A stretch of 64,000 bases of DNA, taken from assembly GCA_025055235.1 (NCBI GenBank), contig JANWYN010000005.1, positions 1 to 64,000 on the forward strand. The letters are read 5' to 3'. The translations under genes and the position numbers were made by a program. The stretch comes from Candidatus Roseilinea sp. GTDB taxonomy: Bacteria > Chloroflexota > Anaerolineae > J036 > Brachytrichaceae. Of the stretch, positions 28,060 through 41,108 are shown piece by piece (the stretch's first letter is position 1; every line of letters begins with the position of its first letter). Below the pieces are notes generated by a model. That model was not told the DNA's origin. It made no database searches and worked only from the letters and a program-made list of their open reading frames with translations.

Positions 28060-28072
28060 TGCGCAGCGCGCA

Positions 28073-29337
28073 TCACGCCTCGATCGCCTGCGGGATGGAT
28101 GACCCGCAGCGAACCACGCGCACGACCGCGCCGGCGTTCGCCAGCGCAGCGATCACCTCGTCGCTGGATTGCGCTGCGCCGAACGATTGGCCATCTATCA
28201 CGATGGCAACCACGCGGACGCCGTTGTGCACGATCTGCTGCACCGCCAGCGCCCACGCAGTGTCGGGCCAGGACGAGATGGCGATCAACGTCGTCCCGCG
28301 CGCCAGCATCACCGACTCCACGGCCAGCACGCGGTCGAATGGGATCTCACCGTGCGCGCGCACCACGGACAGTGTCTCCATGATCTTGGTGAGCTGGCGC
28401 TCGCCGCGTTCGCCGGGGATCACCTCACGATGCAGGCCGTGGGCGATCAGGCCAACGACGCGATCGTGCTGCAAAAAGTGCTTCGCGACGGACGCCGCGA
28501 TCGAAACGGCATACTCCTCGGTATGCGGCGGCAGCCACACGGCAGCCTGTGCTTCGTCCTCAGCGGCGACGGGTGCCGGCAATTGTTCGACCACTGCGCC
28601 GTCTTCACTGCCTTCCGGCCCAAAATGCGCGCCGCGAAACAGATCCAATGCCACCCACACGTCCGAGATCGGATCGAGCTCGAACTCTTTGACGGTCAGG
28701 CGTTGGCGACGCGCGCTGGTGGGCCAGTGAATGCGATTGATGCTGTCGCCCGTCACGTAGTCGCGCACGCCGGCGGCGTTGGTGGTCACATAGTGCGTGC
28801 GCCGGCGCAACGCGTCGCCGCCGCTGAGGAAGGTCGCCGGCAGTGGGAAGTCGTGAAAGTCGAACGTGGCCGGATAGACCAGGATCGTGTGCACGATGTC
28901 GAGCTGGCGCTGCATCTGGTAGATGCCCAGCGGGTCGCCGCTGCATACGATCAGCGGGCCGAGCGTGTAGCGCCCACGCTGCTCGCAGCGCGTCTTCACG
29001 CGCCAGCCGCGCCACTGCCGGCCGCCGATCAAGCTCACCACGCGGCTGGCGTAATGTCCCGGCAACGTAGATTGGTCGCGCACTTCCACCCAGAGCTTGG
29101 GGATGCGGCTGAGGTTGGTCAGCTTGAATTCCTCCTCCAGCACCTCGCCGACCTGCGCCACGCGCACGAACGTGCGCCGCGCGATGCGCAGCCAGTTCAC
29201 GCCCAACCACGCCCAGGCGATCGGGATGACGATGAGCATGAAGAGCGCGCCGGCGAAGGTCCACCACAACCCGCGGCCGGTGCTCAGCGCGCCGGTGAGC
29301 GCGACGAGGAAGAGGATCAGCACTACGCGATAGCGCG

Positions 29338-29341
<4 letters not shown>
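28073..29341 (-). CDS. DUF58 family protein, partner of MoxR
   Basis: 422 residues from ATG 29341, which overlaps the moxR stop as ATGA. Two membrane helices at the N-terminus ([15 protein letters not shown] and [22 protein letters not shown]) precede a beta-rich region. The DUF58 signature is [33 protein letters not shown]-like stretch follows (VWVALDLF..). DUF58 proteins pair with MoxR ATPases in a widely conserved envelope-associated system of unclear job. A transglutaminase-like third member, common in this cluster, is not present downstream. Confidence 0.88.
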
Positions 29342-30285
<944 letters not shown>

Positions 30286-30289
30286 TACG

Positions 30290-30817
30290 CTAGATGAGCT
30301 TCTTCACCGCCTCGATGGCAGCGTCGTAATCGGGGTGCTGGGCGATCTCCGGCACGTACTCGGCGTAGGTCACCGTGTCGTCTTTGTCCACGACGAAGAT
30401 GGCGCGCTGCTCAATGCGCATCTCCTTGACGTGCGTGCCGGCGGCATCGCCGAAAGCCATATCCTTGTGGTCGGACAGCACGGTGATGTTCTTCACCTCG
30501 GCGTCGTTCACCCAGCGCCGTTGCGCCCAGGGCAGGTCGGCGCTGACGGTGATGACTTTCACCTGGTCGCCGAATCGCTCCGCTTCTTCGTTGAAGCGCT
30601 TGGTCTGGGCGTCGCAGATGCCGGTGTCCAGCGACGGCACCACGCTGATCAGCCGGACGGTGCCGCGCATCGTGCTCAAGTCCACTTGGCTCCAGTCGGT
30701 CGCCGTCAAGGTGACGGCCGGAAACTTGTCCCCGGGCTTCAACTTCGGCCCGATGACGGTCAGCGGCTGGCCTTTGAGTGTGAGTTCGCCGGTTCGTTCA
30801 ATGTGTTCACGCGACAT
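30290..30817 (-). CDS. tpx: Thiol peroxidase (Tpx-type peroxiredoxin)
   Basis: 175 residues. Peroxiredoxin fold with the peroxidatic Cys in [17 protein letters not shown]. The position that carries the resolving Cys in two-Cys Tpx (DLPFAQ.RFC) reads [12 protein letters not shown] here, and the protein contains only one Cys. It should therefore work as a one-Cys enzyme or with an external resolving thiol. It reduces hydroperoxides in the cytoplasm. It heads the apparent tpx-moxR-DUF58 operon. Confidence 0.93.
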   Translation of the reverse strand: MSREHIERTGELTLKGQPLTVIGPKLKPGDKFPAVTLTATDWSQVDLSTMRGTVRLISVVPSLDTGICDAQTKRFNEEAERFGDQVKVITVSADLPWAQRRWVNDAEVKNITVLSDHKDMAFGDAAGTHVKEMRIEQRAIFVVDKDDTVTYAEYVPEIAQHPDYDAAIEAVKKLI

Positions 30818-30934
30818 CTTGATTCAACTCCATGTCAGCTCGGTTTAAGTGCGGCGCGACTATACCATGCGGGCTTTATCGTTCGGATGGATTGCCCCCG
30901 TGCTGCCGGCGATTTCTGCTAGAGTGATGCCGAC

Positions 30935-32188
30935 ATGGCGCTTCCTCACCTGCCCGACTCGCGCGCAGCGGCTGCGGCACTAGACGCGCACGACCCGCTG
31001 GCTTCGTTCCGCGATCGCTTCCACCTGCCGGCAGGCGTGATCTATCTCGACGGCAACTCGCTCGGCCCACTGCCGCGCGTGGCGCGCCAGCGATTGGCAC
31101 GGGTGATCGAAGCGGAATGGGGCGACGGGCTGATCCGGAGCTGGAACGCGGCCGGCTGGATCGAGCTGCCGCAGCGCATCGGCGACAAGCTCGCCCGCTT
31201 GATCGGCGCTCAGCCGGGCGAAGTGGTCGTGGCCGATTCGACCTCGATCAACCTGTTCAAGGTCTTAGCCGGCGCGCTGGCACTCCGGCCTGATCGCCGC
31301 TGCATCGTGTCGGAACGCGACAATTTCCCCACCGACCTCTACATAGCTCAGGGGCTGATCGAGCTATTCGGAAACAGTCACACATTACGGCTGGTCGAAG
31401 CGGACGAGGTCTGCGACGCGATTGGCGAAGACACGGCGGTCGTGATGCTCACGCACGTGAACTACCGCACCGGACGGATGCACGACATGGTTAGCATCAC
31501 GCGGCACGCCCACGCATGCGGCGCGTTGGCGATCTGGGATTTGGCGCATTCGGTGGGCGCCGTGCCGGTGGATCTGAACGAGGCACAAGCCGACTTCGCC
31601 ATCGGCTGCGGCTATAAATACCTGAACGGCGGCCCAGGCGCACCGGCGTTCATCTTCGTTGCGCAGCGCCACCAGGCCGATTTCCGCCAGCCGCTGGCCG
31701 GCTGGCTGGGACACGCGCAGCCGTTCGCCTTCGAGGCAAGCTACCGGCCGGCACAGGGCGTCGCCCGCGCGCTATGCGGCACACCGCCCATCCTCAGCCT
31801 GGCGGCGCTGGAGTGCGGCGTGGACATCGCGCTCGAAGCACCGATGACGGCCGTGCGGGCCAAGTCGCTGGCGCTGACCGATCTGTTCATCGCGCTGGTC
31901 GAGCAACGATGCGCGCCGTATGGCCTGCGGTTGGTCACGCCGCGCGAACACGACCGGCGCGGCAGCCAGGTGTGCTTTGCGCATCCGGATGCCTTCCCGA
32001 TCATGCAGGCGCTGATCGCGCGCGGCGTGATCGGCGACTTTCGCGCGCCGGACATCCTGCGCTTCGGCTTTGCACCGCTCTACGTGCGTTACACCGACGT
32101 CTGGGACGCCGCGCACATCCTGGCCGAGGTGCTCTCGTCGCGCGTCTGGGATCGCCCGGAGTTCCGGCAGCGGGCGAAGGTGACGTGA
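30935..32188 (+). CDS. kynU: Kynureninase
   Basis: 417 residues, full length. PLP fold-type [14 protein letters not shown] near the N-terminus, [13 protein letters not shown] for phosphate binding, [13 protein letters not shown] carrying the pyridine-binding Asp, and the Schiff-base Lys in [17 protein letters not shown]. It cleaves kynurenine or 3-hydroxykynurenine to anthranilate(s) and alanine. No other kynurenine-pathway gene is adjacent, so it may feed anthranilate for tryptophan recycling or catabolism. It converges with uvrA, 10 bases apart. Confidence 0.92.
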   Translation: MALPHLPDSRAAAAALDAHDPLASFRDRFHLPAGVIYLDGNSLGPLPRVARQRLARVIEAEWGDGLIRSWNAAGWIELPQRIGDKLARLIGAQPGEVVVADSTSINLFKVLAGALALRPDRRCIVSERDNFPTDLYIAQGLIELFGNSHTLRLVEADEVCDAIGEDTAVVMLTHVNYRTGRMHDMVSITRHAHACGALAIWDLAHSVGAVPVDLNEAQADFAIGCGYKYLNGGPGAPAFIFVAQRHQADFRQPLAGWLGHAQPFAFEASYRPAQGVARALCGTPPILSLAALECGVDIALEAPMTAVRAKSLALTDLFIALVEQRCAPYGLRLVTPREHDRRGSQVCFAHPDAFPIMQALIARGVIGDFRAPDILRFGFAPLYVRYTDVWDAAHILAEVLSSRVWDRPEFRQRAKVT

Positions 32189-32198
32189 GATTCGACTG

Positions 32199-35363
<3,165 letters not shown>

Positions 35364-35502
35364 GTCCTTTCACCCAACCCTTTAACGCACGCTTAAATGC
35401 GAGGCCGTTTCCAATCGAAGTAGATCACTATAGCACACGTGTTCTGGGAGGCGGTGGCCAAGATTTGTCTTTCCGTTTCATCTCAATCAAAATCGTCAAA
35501 CT

Positions 35503-36735
35503 ATGAGCGGCAAAACTATCGTCGTCCTGGCGACGCTCGACACCAAAGGCAGAGAAGCGCAATATCTGCGCGAGCAAATCGAGGCGATGGGCGAGCAGGC
35601 GCTCGTCATTGACGTGGGCGTGATCAATCAGCCGGCCGCCAAAGCCGACATTACGCGCGAGCAGGTCGCCGAGGCCGGCGGCACGCCGCTGAGCAGGCTG
35701 CTGGAGAAGCCGGATCGCGAAGTCGCTGCGCCGGTGATGGCCGAAGGCGCCACGCGCATCGTTGCAGACCTGGTCGAGAAAGGCGAGGTGCACGGCATCG
35801 TGGCGATGGGCGGCACGCAGGGCACCACGCTGGCGACGCGGGTGATGCGCGCGCTGCCCTACGGTTTCCCGAAGGTGATGGTCTCCACCATGGCGTCGGG
35901 CAACGTCGCGCCGTGGGTGGACATCAAAGACATTACCATGATGTTCTCCGTCACCGACATCTTCGGCTTGAACCCGCTCACGCGCAAAATTTTGGCCAAC
36001 GCAGCCGCTGCGGCCGTCGGCATGGCAAACTCGAAAGAGACCTTGCAGCGGGCGACCAAGCCGCTGGTCGGCATCACCACAGTCGGCATCACCACCATCG
36101 GCGCGATGAAGGCCAAGGAGGTGCTGGAGCAAGCCGGCTACGAGACCATCGTCTTCCACGCCATCGGGCCGGGCGGCCGGGCGATGGAACAACTGATGCG
36201 CGAGGGTGTGATCGGCGCGGTGTTGGACTACTCGATCATCGAGGTGTCGAACGAGATGTACCATGCGCTGCTGGCCGGCGGGCCGGATCGGCTGACCACA
36301 GCGGGCAAGCTTGGCATCCCGCAGGTGATCTGCCCTGGCGCGGTCGAGGTGCTGGTATTCAACGAGCCGGAGACCGTGCCGGCGAAGTATCAGGGTCGCA
36401 CGCTCATCCGCCACAGCCCAAAGATCACCGACGTGCGCCTGAACGGCGACGAGATGGCCGAGGTGGGCAGAGAGGTGGCGCGGCGCCTGCAGCACACGCG
36501 AAGCGAAGCGGTGTTCATGATCCCGACCGCCGGCTACGACAGCTACGCGGTCGAGGGTGCCGGCTTCCACGACCCCGCATCCGATGCGCGCTTCGTCGAA
36601 GCACTCAAGGCCGGCTTGCCGAGCAACATCCGCGTCGTCGAGCGCGACACGCACATTGACGATCCGGCCTTCGCCACCGAAGCCGCACAGACGTTGATCG
36701 GGTTGATCGAGAAGCAACGCGTGGCACATGCGTGA
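35503..36735 (+). CDS. Tm-1-like ATP-binding protein (UPF0261)
   Basis: 410 residues. It begins MSGKTIVVLATLDTKGREAQYL, the UPF0261/Tm-1 N-terminal signature; later motifs are GIVAMGGTQGTTLATRVM, KVMVSTMASGNVAPWV, and GPGGRAMEQLMREGVIGAVLDYSIIEV. The tomato antiviral protein Tm-1 carries this ATP-binding module fused to a TIM barrel, whereas bacteria often encode the two halves as neighbours, as here (the next gene overlaps by a few bases in its longest form). The reaction is unknown. It heads a five-gene operon with an aldolase and E1 subunits, implying metabolism of an uncommon carbon compound. Confidence 0.9.
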   Translation: MSGKTIVVLATLDTKGREAQYLREQIEAMGEQALVIDVGVINQPAAKADITREQVAEAGGTPLSRLLEKPDREVAAPVMAEGATRIVADLVEKGEVHGIVAMGGTQGTTLATRVMRALPYGFPKVMVSTMASGNVAPWVDIKDITMMFSVTDIFGLNPLTRKILANAAAAAVGMANSKETLQRATKPLVGITTVGITTIGAMKAKEVLEQAGYETIVFHAIGPGGRAMEQLMREGVIGAVLDYSIIEVSNEMYHALLAGGPDRLTTAGKLGIPQVICPGAVEVLVFNEPETVPAKYQGRTLIRHSPKITDVRLNGDEMAEVGREVARRLQHTRSEAVFMIPTAGYDSYAVEGAGFHDPASDARFVEALKAGLPSNIRVVERDTHIDDPAFATEAAQTLIGLIEKQRVAHA

Positions 36736-36761
36736 CTCATCGTTGCGGAGAATGCTGCGTC

Positions 36762-37622
36762 ATGGCCAAGCGATATCCCCGATCGGAATTTCTGGCGCGA
36801 CTGCGCGCCGAGATCGCCCGCGGCAAGCCGCTGCTGATGACCGGCGCGGGCAACGGCATCGCTGCCAAGTTCATCGAGCGCGGCGGCGTGGACATCCTCG
36901 GCGTGTACAACACCGGCTACTTCCGCATGCAGGGCTATGGCTCGCTGGCCGGCATGCTGCCGATGGCCGATGCCAACCAGATGGTCTTCGACATGGGCCG
37001 GCGCGAGATCCTGCCGCAGGTGAAAGAGACGCCGGTGATCGCTGGCGTGAACGGCGTGGACGTGCTGCGCGACATGCGCCTGTTCCTCGAAGACTGCAAG
37101 CGCATCGGCTTCTCCGGCGTGCACAACTTCCCGACCGTGGCCTGGTTCGACGGCGAGTTTCGCCGCACGCTGGAGCAGACCGGCCTGGGCTACGCGCACG
37201 AGATCGCCATGCTCAACATCGCGCGCGAGCTGGACATGCTCACCATCGCCTACGCCTTCAATGCCGAAGACACCGAGCGCATCATGGTCGAAGCGCAACC
37301 CGACATCTTCATCTTCCATGCCGGCATTACGCGTGGCGGCACGACCGGCTACGAGACTGGCAGCTCGATCGAGGAGATGGCGCAGCGCTCGCAGCGTCAC
37401 TTCGAGATCGCCCGCCGCATCAAGCCCGACGTCATCCTGCTTGCGCATGGCGCGGCACTGGCCGACCCTGCCGATGCGCAATATGTGGTTGACCACACCG
37501 ACGCTGACGGCGTGCAGCTCGGCTCCGGCGTCGAACGCATCGCCATCGAGAAGCCGCTCGAAGAACGCGCCGCGCAGTTCAAGGCGATTCGGTTTACTGA
37601 AAGGACCAGAGCGGATGCCTGA
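36762..37622 (+). CDS. Phosphoenolpyruvate hydrolase-like TIM-barrel protein (Tm-1 C-terminal homologue)
   Basis: 286 residues from ATG 36762 (GGAG ~14 bases upstream; a GTG at 36732 overlaps the previous stop). The TIM-barrel family annotated as PEP hydrolase reads LLMTGAGNGIAAKFIERGGVDILGVYNTG, then GVNGVDVLRDM, GVHNFPTVAWFDG, and IFHAGITRGGTTGYETG. It matches the C-terminal half of Tm-1-type proteins. With the preceding gene it forms the split Tm-1 pair. Substrate and reaction are unproven; the family name rests on relation to PEP-binding barrels. Confidence 0.85.
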   Translation: MAKRYPRSEFLARLRAEIARGKPLLMTGAGNGIAAKFIERGGVDILGVYNTGYFRMQGYGSLAGMLPMADANQMVFDMGRREILPQVKETPVIAGVNGVDVLRDMRLFLEDCKRIGFSGVHNFPTVAWFDGEFRRTLEQTGLGYAHEIAMLNIARELDMLTIAYAFNAEDTERIMVEAQPDIFIFHAGITRGGTTGYETGSSIEEMAQRSQRHFEIARRIKPDVILLAHGAALADPADAQYVVDHTDADGVQLGSGVERIAIEKPLEERAAQFKAIRFTERTRADA

Positions 37623-37700
37623 TCAACGTGGGGCGCGACTCGGTTCCGCGTCGCGCATTCCAGGGATCGCTGCGGAGAGCGATCCCTACATCAATTCGAC
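37623..37700. repeat. Two intergenic palindromes
   Basis: GCGCGACTCGG..CCGCGTCGCGC and GGGATCGCTGCGGAGAGCGATCCC-like inverted repeats lie in tandem between the barrel gene and the aldolase gene. They could form mRNA hairpins that separate the two parts of the operon. No U-run follows. Confidence 0.6.
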
Positions 37701-37737
37701 TGACAAAGTAGTGCGCATCTGACTTGCCAACGCATCC

Positions 37738-38637
37738 ATGCCACTTGTGTCTTTCACCGACCTGATGACCGCGGCAGCGCAGGATGGGTATGCCGTTGGC
37801 TACTTCGAGAGCTGGAATCTGGAATCGCTGATGGCAGTGGCTGATGCGGCAGAGGCGATGCGCTCGCCGGTTCTGCTCGGGTTCAGCGGCATCTATCTGC
37901 CGAATCCGGATCGCGTCGTTCGTGAGCCACTGTCCGTCTATGCGGCAATGGGGATGGAGATCTGCCGGAGTTTGCGCGCGCCGGCCTGCTTGGTGTTCAA
38001 CGAATCGCCCTACATCGAGGCCGTGCGCGAAGCGATCCGGCTGGGCTTCGGGCTGGTGATGTTTTCAGAGGAGGAAACGAGCTACGACGCACAGGTTGCG
38101 CAGGTGCGCAGCGTCGTGGCTGAGGCAGGCCGCTCCGGCGTCGCGGTCGAGGGCGAGCCTGCATCGTTGCCGGGCGTAGGCGGCGAATTGGCCGACGTGC
38201 CTGATGATTTGCGATTGACTGATCCCAACCAGGCGTGCGCGTTCGTCGAAGCGACCGGCGTGCAGGCGTTGGCCGTCAACGTCGGCCAGGCGCACCTGCA
38301 CGGCAAACGCGAGGTGCGGCTCGACCTGGCACATCTCGCCAAACTGCGCGATGCCGTCGCCGTGCCGCTCGTCCTGCACGGCGCGACCTCGGTCAACCGG
38401 GACGACCTGCGCGCCGCCATCGCGCTCGGCATTCGCAAGGTCAATGTGGGCAGCTTGCTCAAACGAACCTACTTCGAAGCGATGCGCGCCGCCTGTCTGC
38501 GCGCCGGCGCCGATTACAACCCGTATGAGGTGCTCGGATCGGGAAAGGAAAGCGATGTGCTTGCCCAAGGCCGGCTGGCGATGCGACGCGCAGTCGAAGA
38601 CTTGATGCGATTATTCGGGAGTGTGAACAAAGCATGA
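37738..38637 (+). CDS. Class II aldolase-like protein (FbaA/GatY superfamily), altered metal site
   Basis: 299 residues. The fold signature is clear: VSFTDLMTAAAQDGYAVGYFESWNLESLMAVADAAEAM, VNVGQAHLHGK carrying one Zn His, VPLVLHGATSVNRDDLRAAIALGIRKVNVGSLLK carrying the second Zn His and phosphate-binding glycine region. The usual MIDGSH motif, with the catalytic Asp and another metal His, is replaced by VMFSEEETSYDAQ. A glutamate could substitute as ligand, or the protein may use a different mechanism. It overlaps the following E1 alpha gene by 4 bases (ATGA), so the products are made together. Confidence 0.82.
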   Translation: MPLVSFTDLMTAAAQDGYAVGYFESWNLESLMAVADAAEAMRSPVLLGFSGIYLPNPDRVVREPLSVYAAMGMEICRSLRAPACLVFNESPYIEAVREAIRLGFGLVMFSEEETSYDAQVAQVRSVVAEAGRSGVAVEGEPASLPGVGGELADVPDDLRLTDPNQACAFVEATGVQALAVNVGQAHLHGKREVRLDLAHLAKLRDAVAVPLVLHGATSVNRDDLRAAIALGIRKVNVGSLLKRTYFEAMRAACLRAGADYNPYEVLGSGKESDVLAQGRLAMRRAVEDLMRLFGSVNKA

Positions 38638-40019
38638 TTTTCGATGTAGTGATGCCCGCGCTGGGCGCGACAGGCGGCGACGTGACGATTCAAGAGTGGC
38701 TGGTGCAGCCGGGCCAGCGCGTCGAAGCCGGGACGCCGCTGGTAGTGGTCGAGACCGACAAGGCGACCGTCGAGGTCGAGGCATTTCGCGCCGGATACGT
38801 CCGCGAGCTGCTGGCCAAGCCGGGCGATGCTGTTTCGATCGGCGCAGTCGTGGCGAGGCTGACGGATTCGATGGAAGCGTTGACCGAAACGCCCGTCGCA
38901 CCGTTGCCTTCGACTCGATCAACGCGCGAACATGAATCTACGGAGGTCAAGGCTTCAGCCGGAAAACTCGGCGTATCTAAGCTTCCGGCTAAGGCCTCGG
39001 CCTCCAATCGGCTGATTCCCGACGATGCGACAGAAATTTCTGCGGATCTACTGCTGTCCATGTTCCGCCAGATGGTCCTCATTCGCCGCTTCGAAGACCA
39101 TCTGTATCAGTTGTTCCTGCAAGGGCTGGTGCCGGGCACGCTGCACCAGTCGCAAGGCCAGGAGGCGATCGCGGTCGGCGTGTGCGCGGCGCTGCGGCGC
39201 GACGACGTGATCTTCAGCACGCATCGTCCGGTGGCGCACGTGATCGCCAAAGGCGGCTCGGTGAACGCCATCGCGGCGGAGCTGTGGGGCAAGGCAACCG
39301 GCTGCGCGCGTGGCAAGGGCGGTCAAATGCACTTGACCGACGTGGCCGTTGGCGTGATGCCCACCAACGCCATCGTCGGCGCCAACGTGCCGATCGCGAC
39401 CGGCGCGGCGCTGGGCTTTCGACTGATGGGCACGGATCGCGTCGCGGTCAGCTTCTTCGGCGATGGCGCGGTCAACACCGGCGCGATGCACGAAGGCGTC
39501 AACCTCGCCGCAGTGAAGGATGCGCCGGTGATCTTCGTGTGCGAGAACAACCAATACGCCGCTTCGACGCACATCTCACACAACCTGCGCATCGCGACGA
39601 TCGCCGAACGCGCCAAGGCCTATGGCATTCCCGGCTTCACAGTGGATGGCATGGACGTCGTGGCGGTGTACGAATCGGCCAGGGCGGCGGTGGCGCGGGC
39701 GCGGCGCGGCGAAGGGCCGACGCTGCTCGAATACACGTGCTACCGCTACATGGGCCATTCGCGCGGCGACCCGGGCAACTATCGCAGCAAGCAGGAGATG
39801 GCCGAATGGCGCAGCCGCGACCCAATTCCGAAATGTCGCGCGCTGCTGCTCAACGACTTCGGCCAGGACGAGCGCACGCTGGACGAGATCGAGGCCGAAT
39901 GCCAAGCCGAAGTCGAGGCCGCCGTCGCATTCGCCATGTCCAGCCACGAGCCTGCGCCAGAAGAAGCGCTGCGCAACGCCTACACCACCTGGCCGGAGGT
40001 GTTTTATGCCCAGCCGTGA
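38634..40019 (+). CDS. 2-Oxoacid dehydrogenase E1 alpha with fused N-terminal lipoyl domain
   Basis: 461 residues. Residues 1-80 are a complete lipoyl (biotinyl/lipoyl attachment) domain with the acceptor Lys43 in VETDKATVEVEAF. A ~50-residue flexible Ser/Thr/Glu/Ala linker follows. From ~140 the E1 alpha begins: FRQMVLIRRFEDHLYQLFLQGLVPGTLHQSQGQEAIAVG, the ThDP motif GDGAVNTGAMHEGVNLA..NNQ, and YRYMGHSRGDPGNYRS. Lipoyl domains normally sit on E2. No E2 or E3 gene follows. The E1 alpha most resembles acetoin/branched-chain types. It is coupled to the aldolase upstream and E1 beta downstream. Confidence 0.9.
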   Translation: MIFDVVMPALGATGGDVTIQEWLVQPGQRVEAGTPLVVVETDKATVEVEAFRAGYVRELLAKPGDAVSIGAVVARLTDSMEALTETPVAPLPSTRSTREHESTEVKASAGKLGVSKLPAKASASNRLIPDDATEISADLLLSMFRQMVLIRRFEDHLYQLFLQGLVPGTLHQSQGQEAIAVGVCAALRRDDVIFSTHRPVAHVIAKGGSVNAIAAELWGKATGCARGKGGQMHLTDVAVGVMPTNAIVGANVPIATGAALGFRLMGTDRVAVSFFGDGAVNTGAMHEGVNLAAVKDAPVIFVCENNQYAASTHISHNLRIATIAERAKAYGIPGFTVDGMDVVAVYESARAAVARARRGEGPTLLEYTCYRYMGHSRGDPGNYRSKQEMAEWRSRDPIPKCRALLLNDFGQDERTLDEIEAECQAEVEAAVAFAMSSHEPAPEEALRNAYTTWPEVFYAQP

Positions 40020-41031
40020 GATGACGATGGCCGAAGCCCTGCGCGACGCGATGCGCCTGGCCATGCGCGAAGACCCGCGTGTGTTTTTGCTCGGTGAGGA
40101 CATCGGCATCCCGGGCGGCTTCGGCGGCGGCTTCACCGTCACCCTCGGGCTGTCGGAAGAATTCGGCCACGAGCGAGTGATGGACACGCCCATCTCGGAG
40201 ATTGCCATCGTCGGCGCGGCGGTTGGCGCAGCGATGGTCGGCATGCGCCCCATCGCCGAGATGCAATACGGGGACTTCGTCTTCTGCGCGATGGATCAAG
40301 TCGTCAACCAGGCAGCCAAGATGCGCTACATGAGCAACGGTCAGGTATCCGTGCCGATGGTGTTGCGCCTGCCGGTGGGGGCGACGCGGCGCGGCGCACA
40401 GCACGCCCAATCCACCGAGGCATATTTCATGCACACACCCGGCTTAAAGGTGGTCTGCCCATCCAACCCATACGACGCGAAAGGCCTGCTGCTGGCCGCG
40501 ATCTGGGACGACGATCCGGTTGTCTTTCTAGAGCACAAGCTGCTGTACGGCGGCAAGGGTGGGCGCAAGGAGAAGACGTCGCTCGATCCAGTCGCGCTCG
40601 TGCCTGAAGAGGCATACACGCTACCGCTCGGCTCGCTGGCGATCCGGCGCGAGGGGACGGATATCACCGTGCTGGCCAACATGCTGATGGTGCATCGCGC
40701 AATGCAGGCAGCAGCGGAGCTGGCGCAGGCCGGAATCAGCGCCGAAGTGATTGATGTGCGCTGCCTCGCCCCGCTGGATTGGGACATGCTGATCGCTTCG
40801 GTTCGCAAGACGAATCGCGTCTTGATCGTCGAGGAGGACAACCTGACCGGTGGCTGGGGCGCAGAAGTCGCGGCGCGCCTGGGCGAGCTGGCCTTCGATC
40901 ATCTCGACGCCCCGATCCGGCGCATCGCAGCACCGGATGTGCCTGTCCCGACGGCCCCCGCACTGGAGAATGCCTACTTGCCTCACGCCGAGCGCATCAC
41001 TGAGGTAGTGCGCGAAATGGTGGGGCGATAG
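40006..41031 (+). CDS. 2-Oxoacid dehydrogenase E1 beta subunit
   Basis: 341 residues from ATG 40006, which has a strong GGAGGT 5 bases upstream inside the end of E1 alpha (14-base overlap). Transketolase-like pyrimidine-binding domain: RVFLLGEDIGIPGGFGGGFTVT, DTPISEIAIVGAAVGAAMVGMRPIAEMQYGDFVFCAMDQ, and MRYMSNGQVSVPMVLRLPVG. The C-terminal domain is DITVLANMLMVHRAMQAA, IDVRCLAPLDWDM, LIVEEDNLTGGWGAEV. It forms the E1 heterotetramer with the preceding protein, decarboxylating a 2-oxo acid and acylating lipoate. The natural substrate is probably produced by the upstream aldolase-like protein, by inference only. Confidence 0.93.
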   Translation: MPSREMTMAEALRDAMRLAMREDPRVFLLGEDIGIPGGFGGGFTVTLGLSEEFGHERVMDTPISEIAIVGAAVGAAMVGMRPIAEMQYGDFVFCAMDQVVNQAAKMRYMSNGQVSVPMVLRLPVGATRRGAQHAQSTEAYFMHTPGLKVVCPSNPYDAKGLLLAAIWDDDPVVFLEHKLLYGGKGGRKEKTSLDPVALVPEEAYTLPLGSLAIRREGTDITVLANMLMVHRAMQAAAELAQAGISAEVIDVRCLAPLDWDMLIASVRKTNRVLIVEEDNLTGGWGAEVAARLGELAFDHLDAPIRRIAAPDVPVPTAPALENAYLPHAERITEVVREMVGR

Positions 41032-41108
41032 GAATTCTGTAGCAGCGGTTGCACAGGTTAGTTGTGCATGAAGGCGCTTCTTCAACGCTTCGAGGGATGC
41101 GCTCACGG

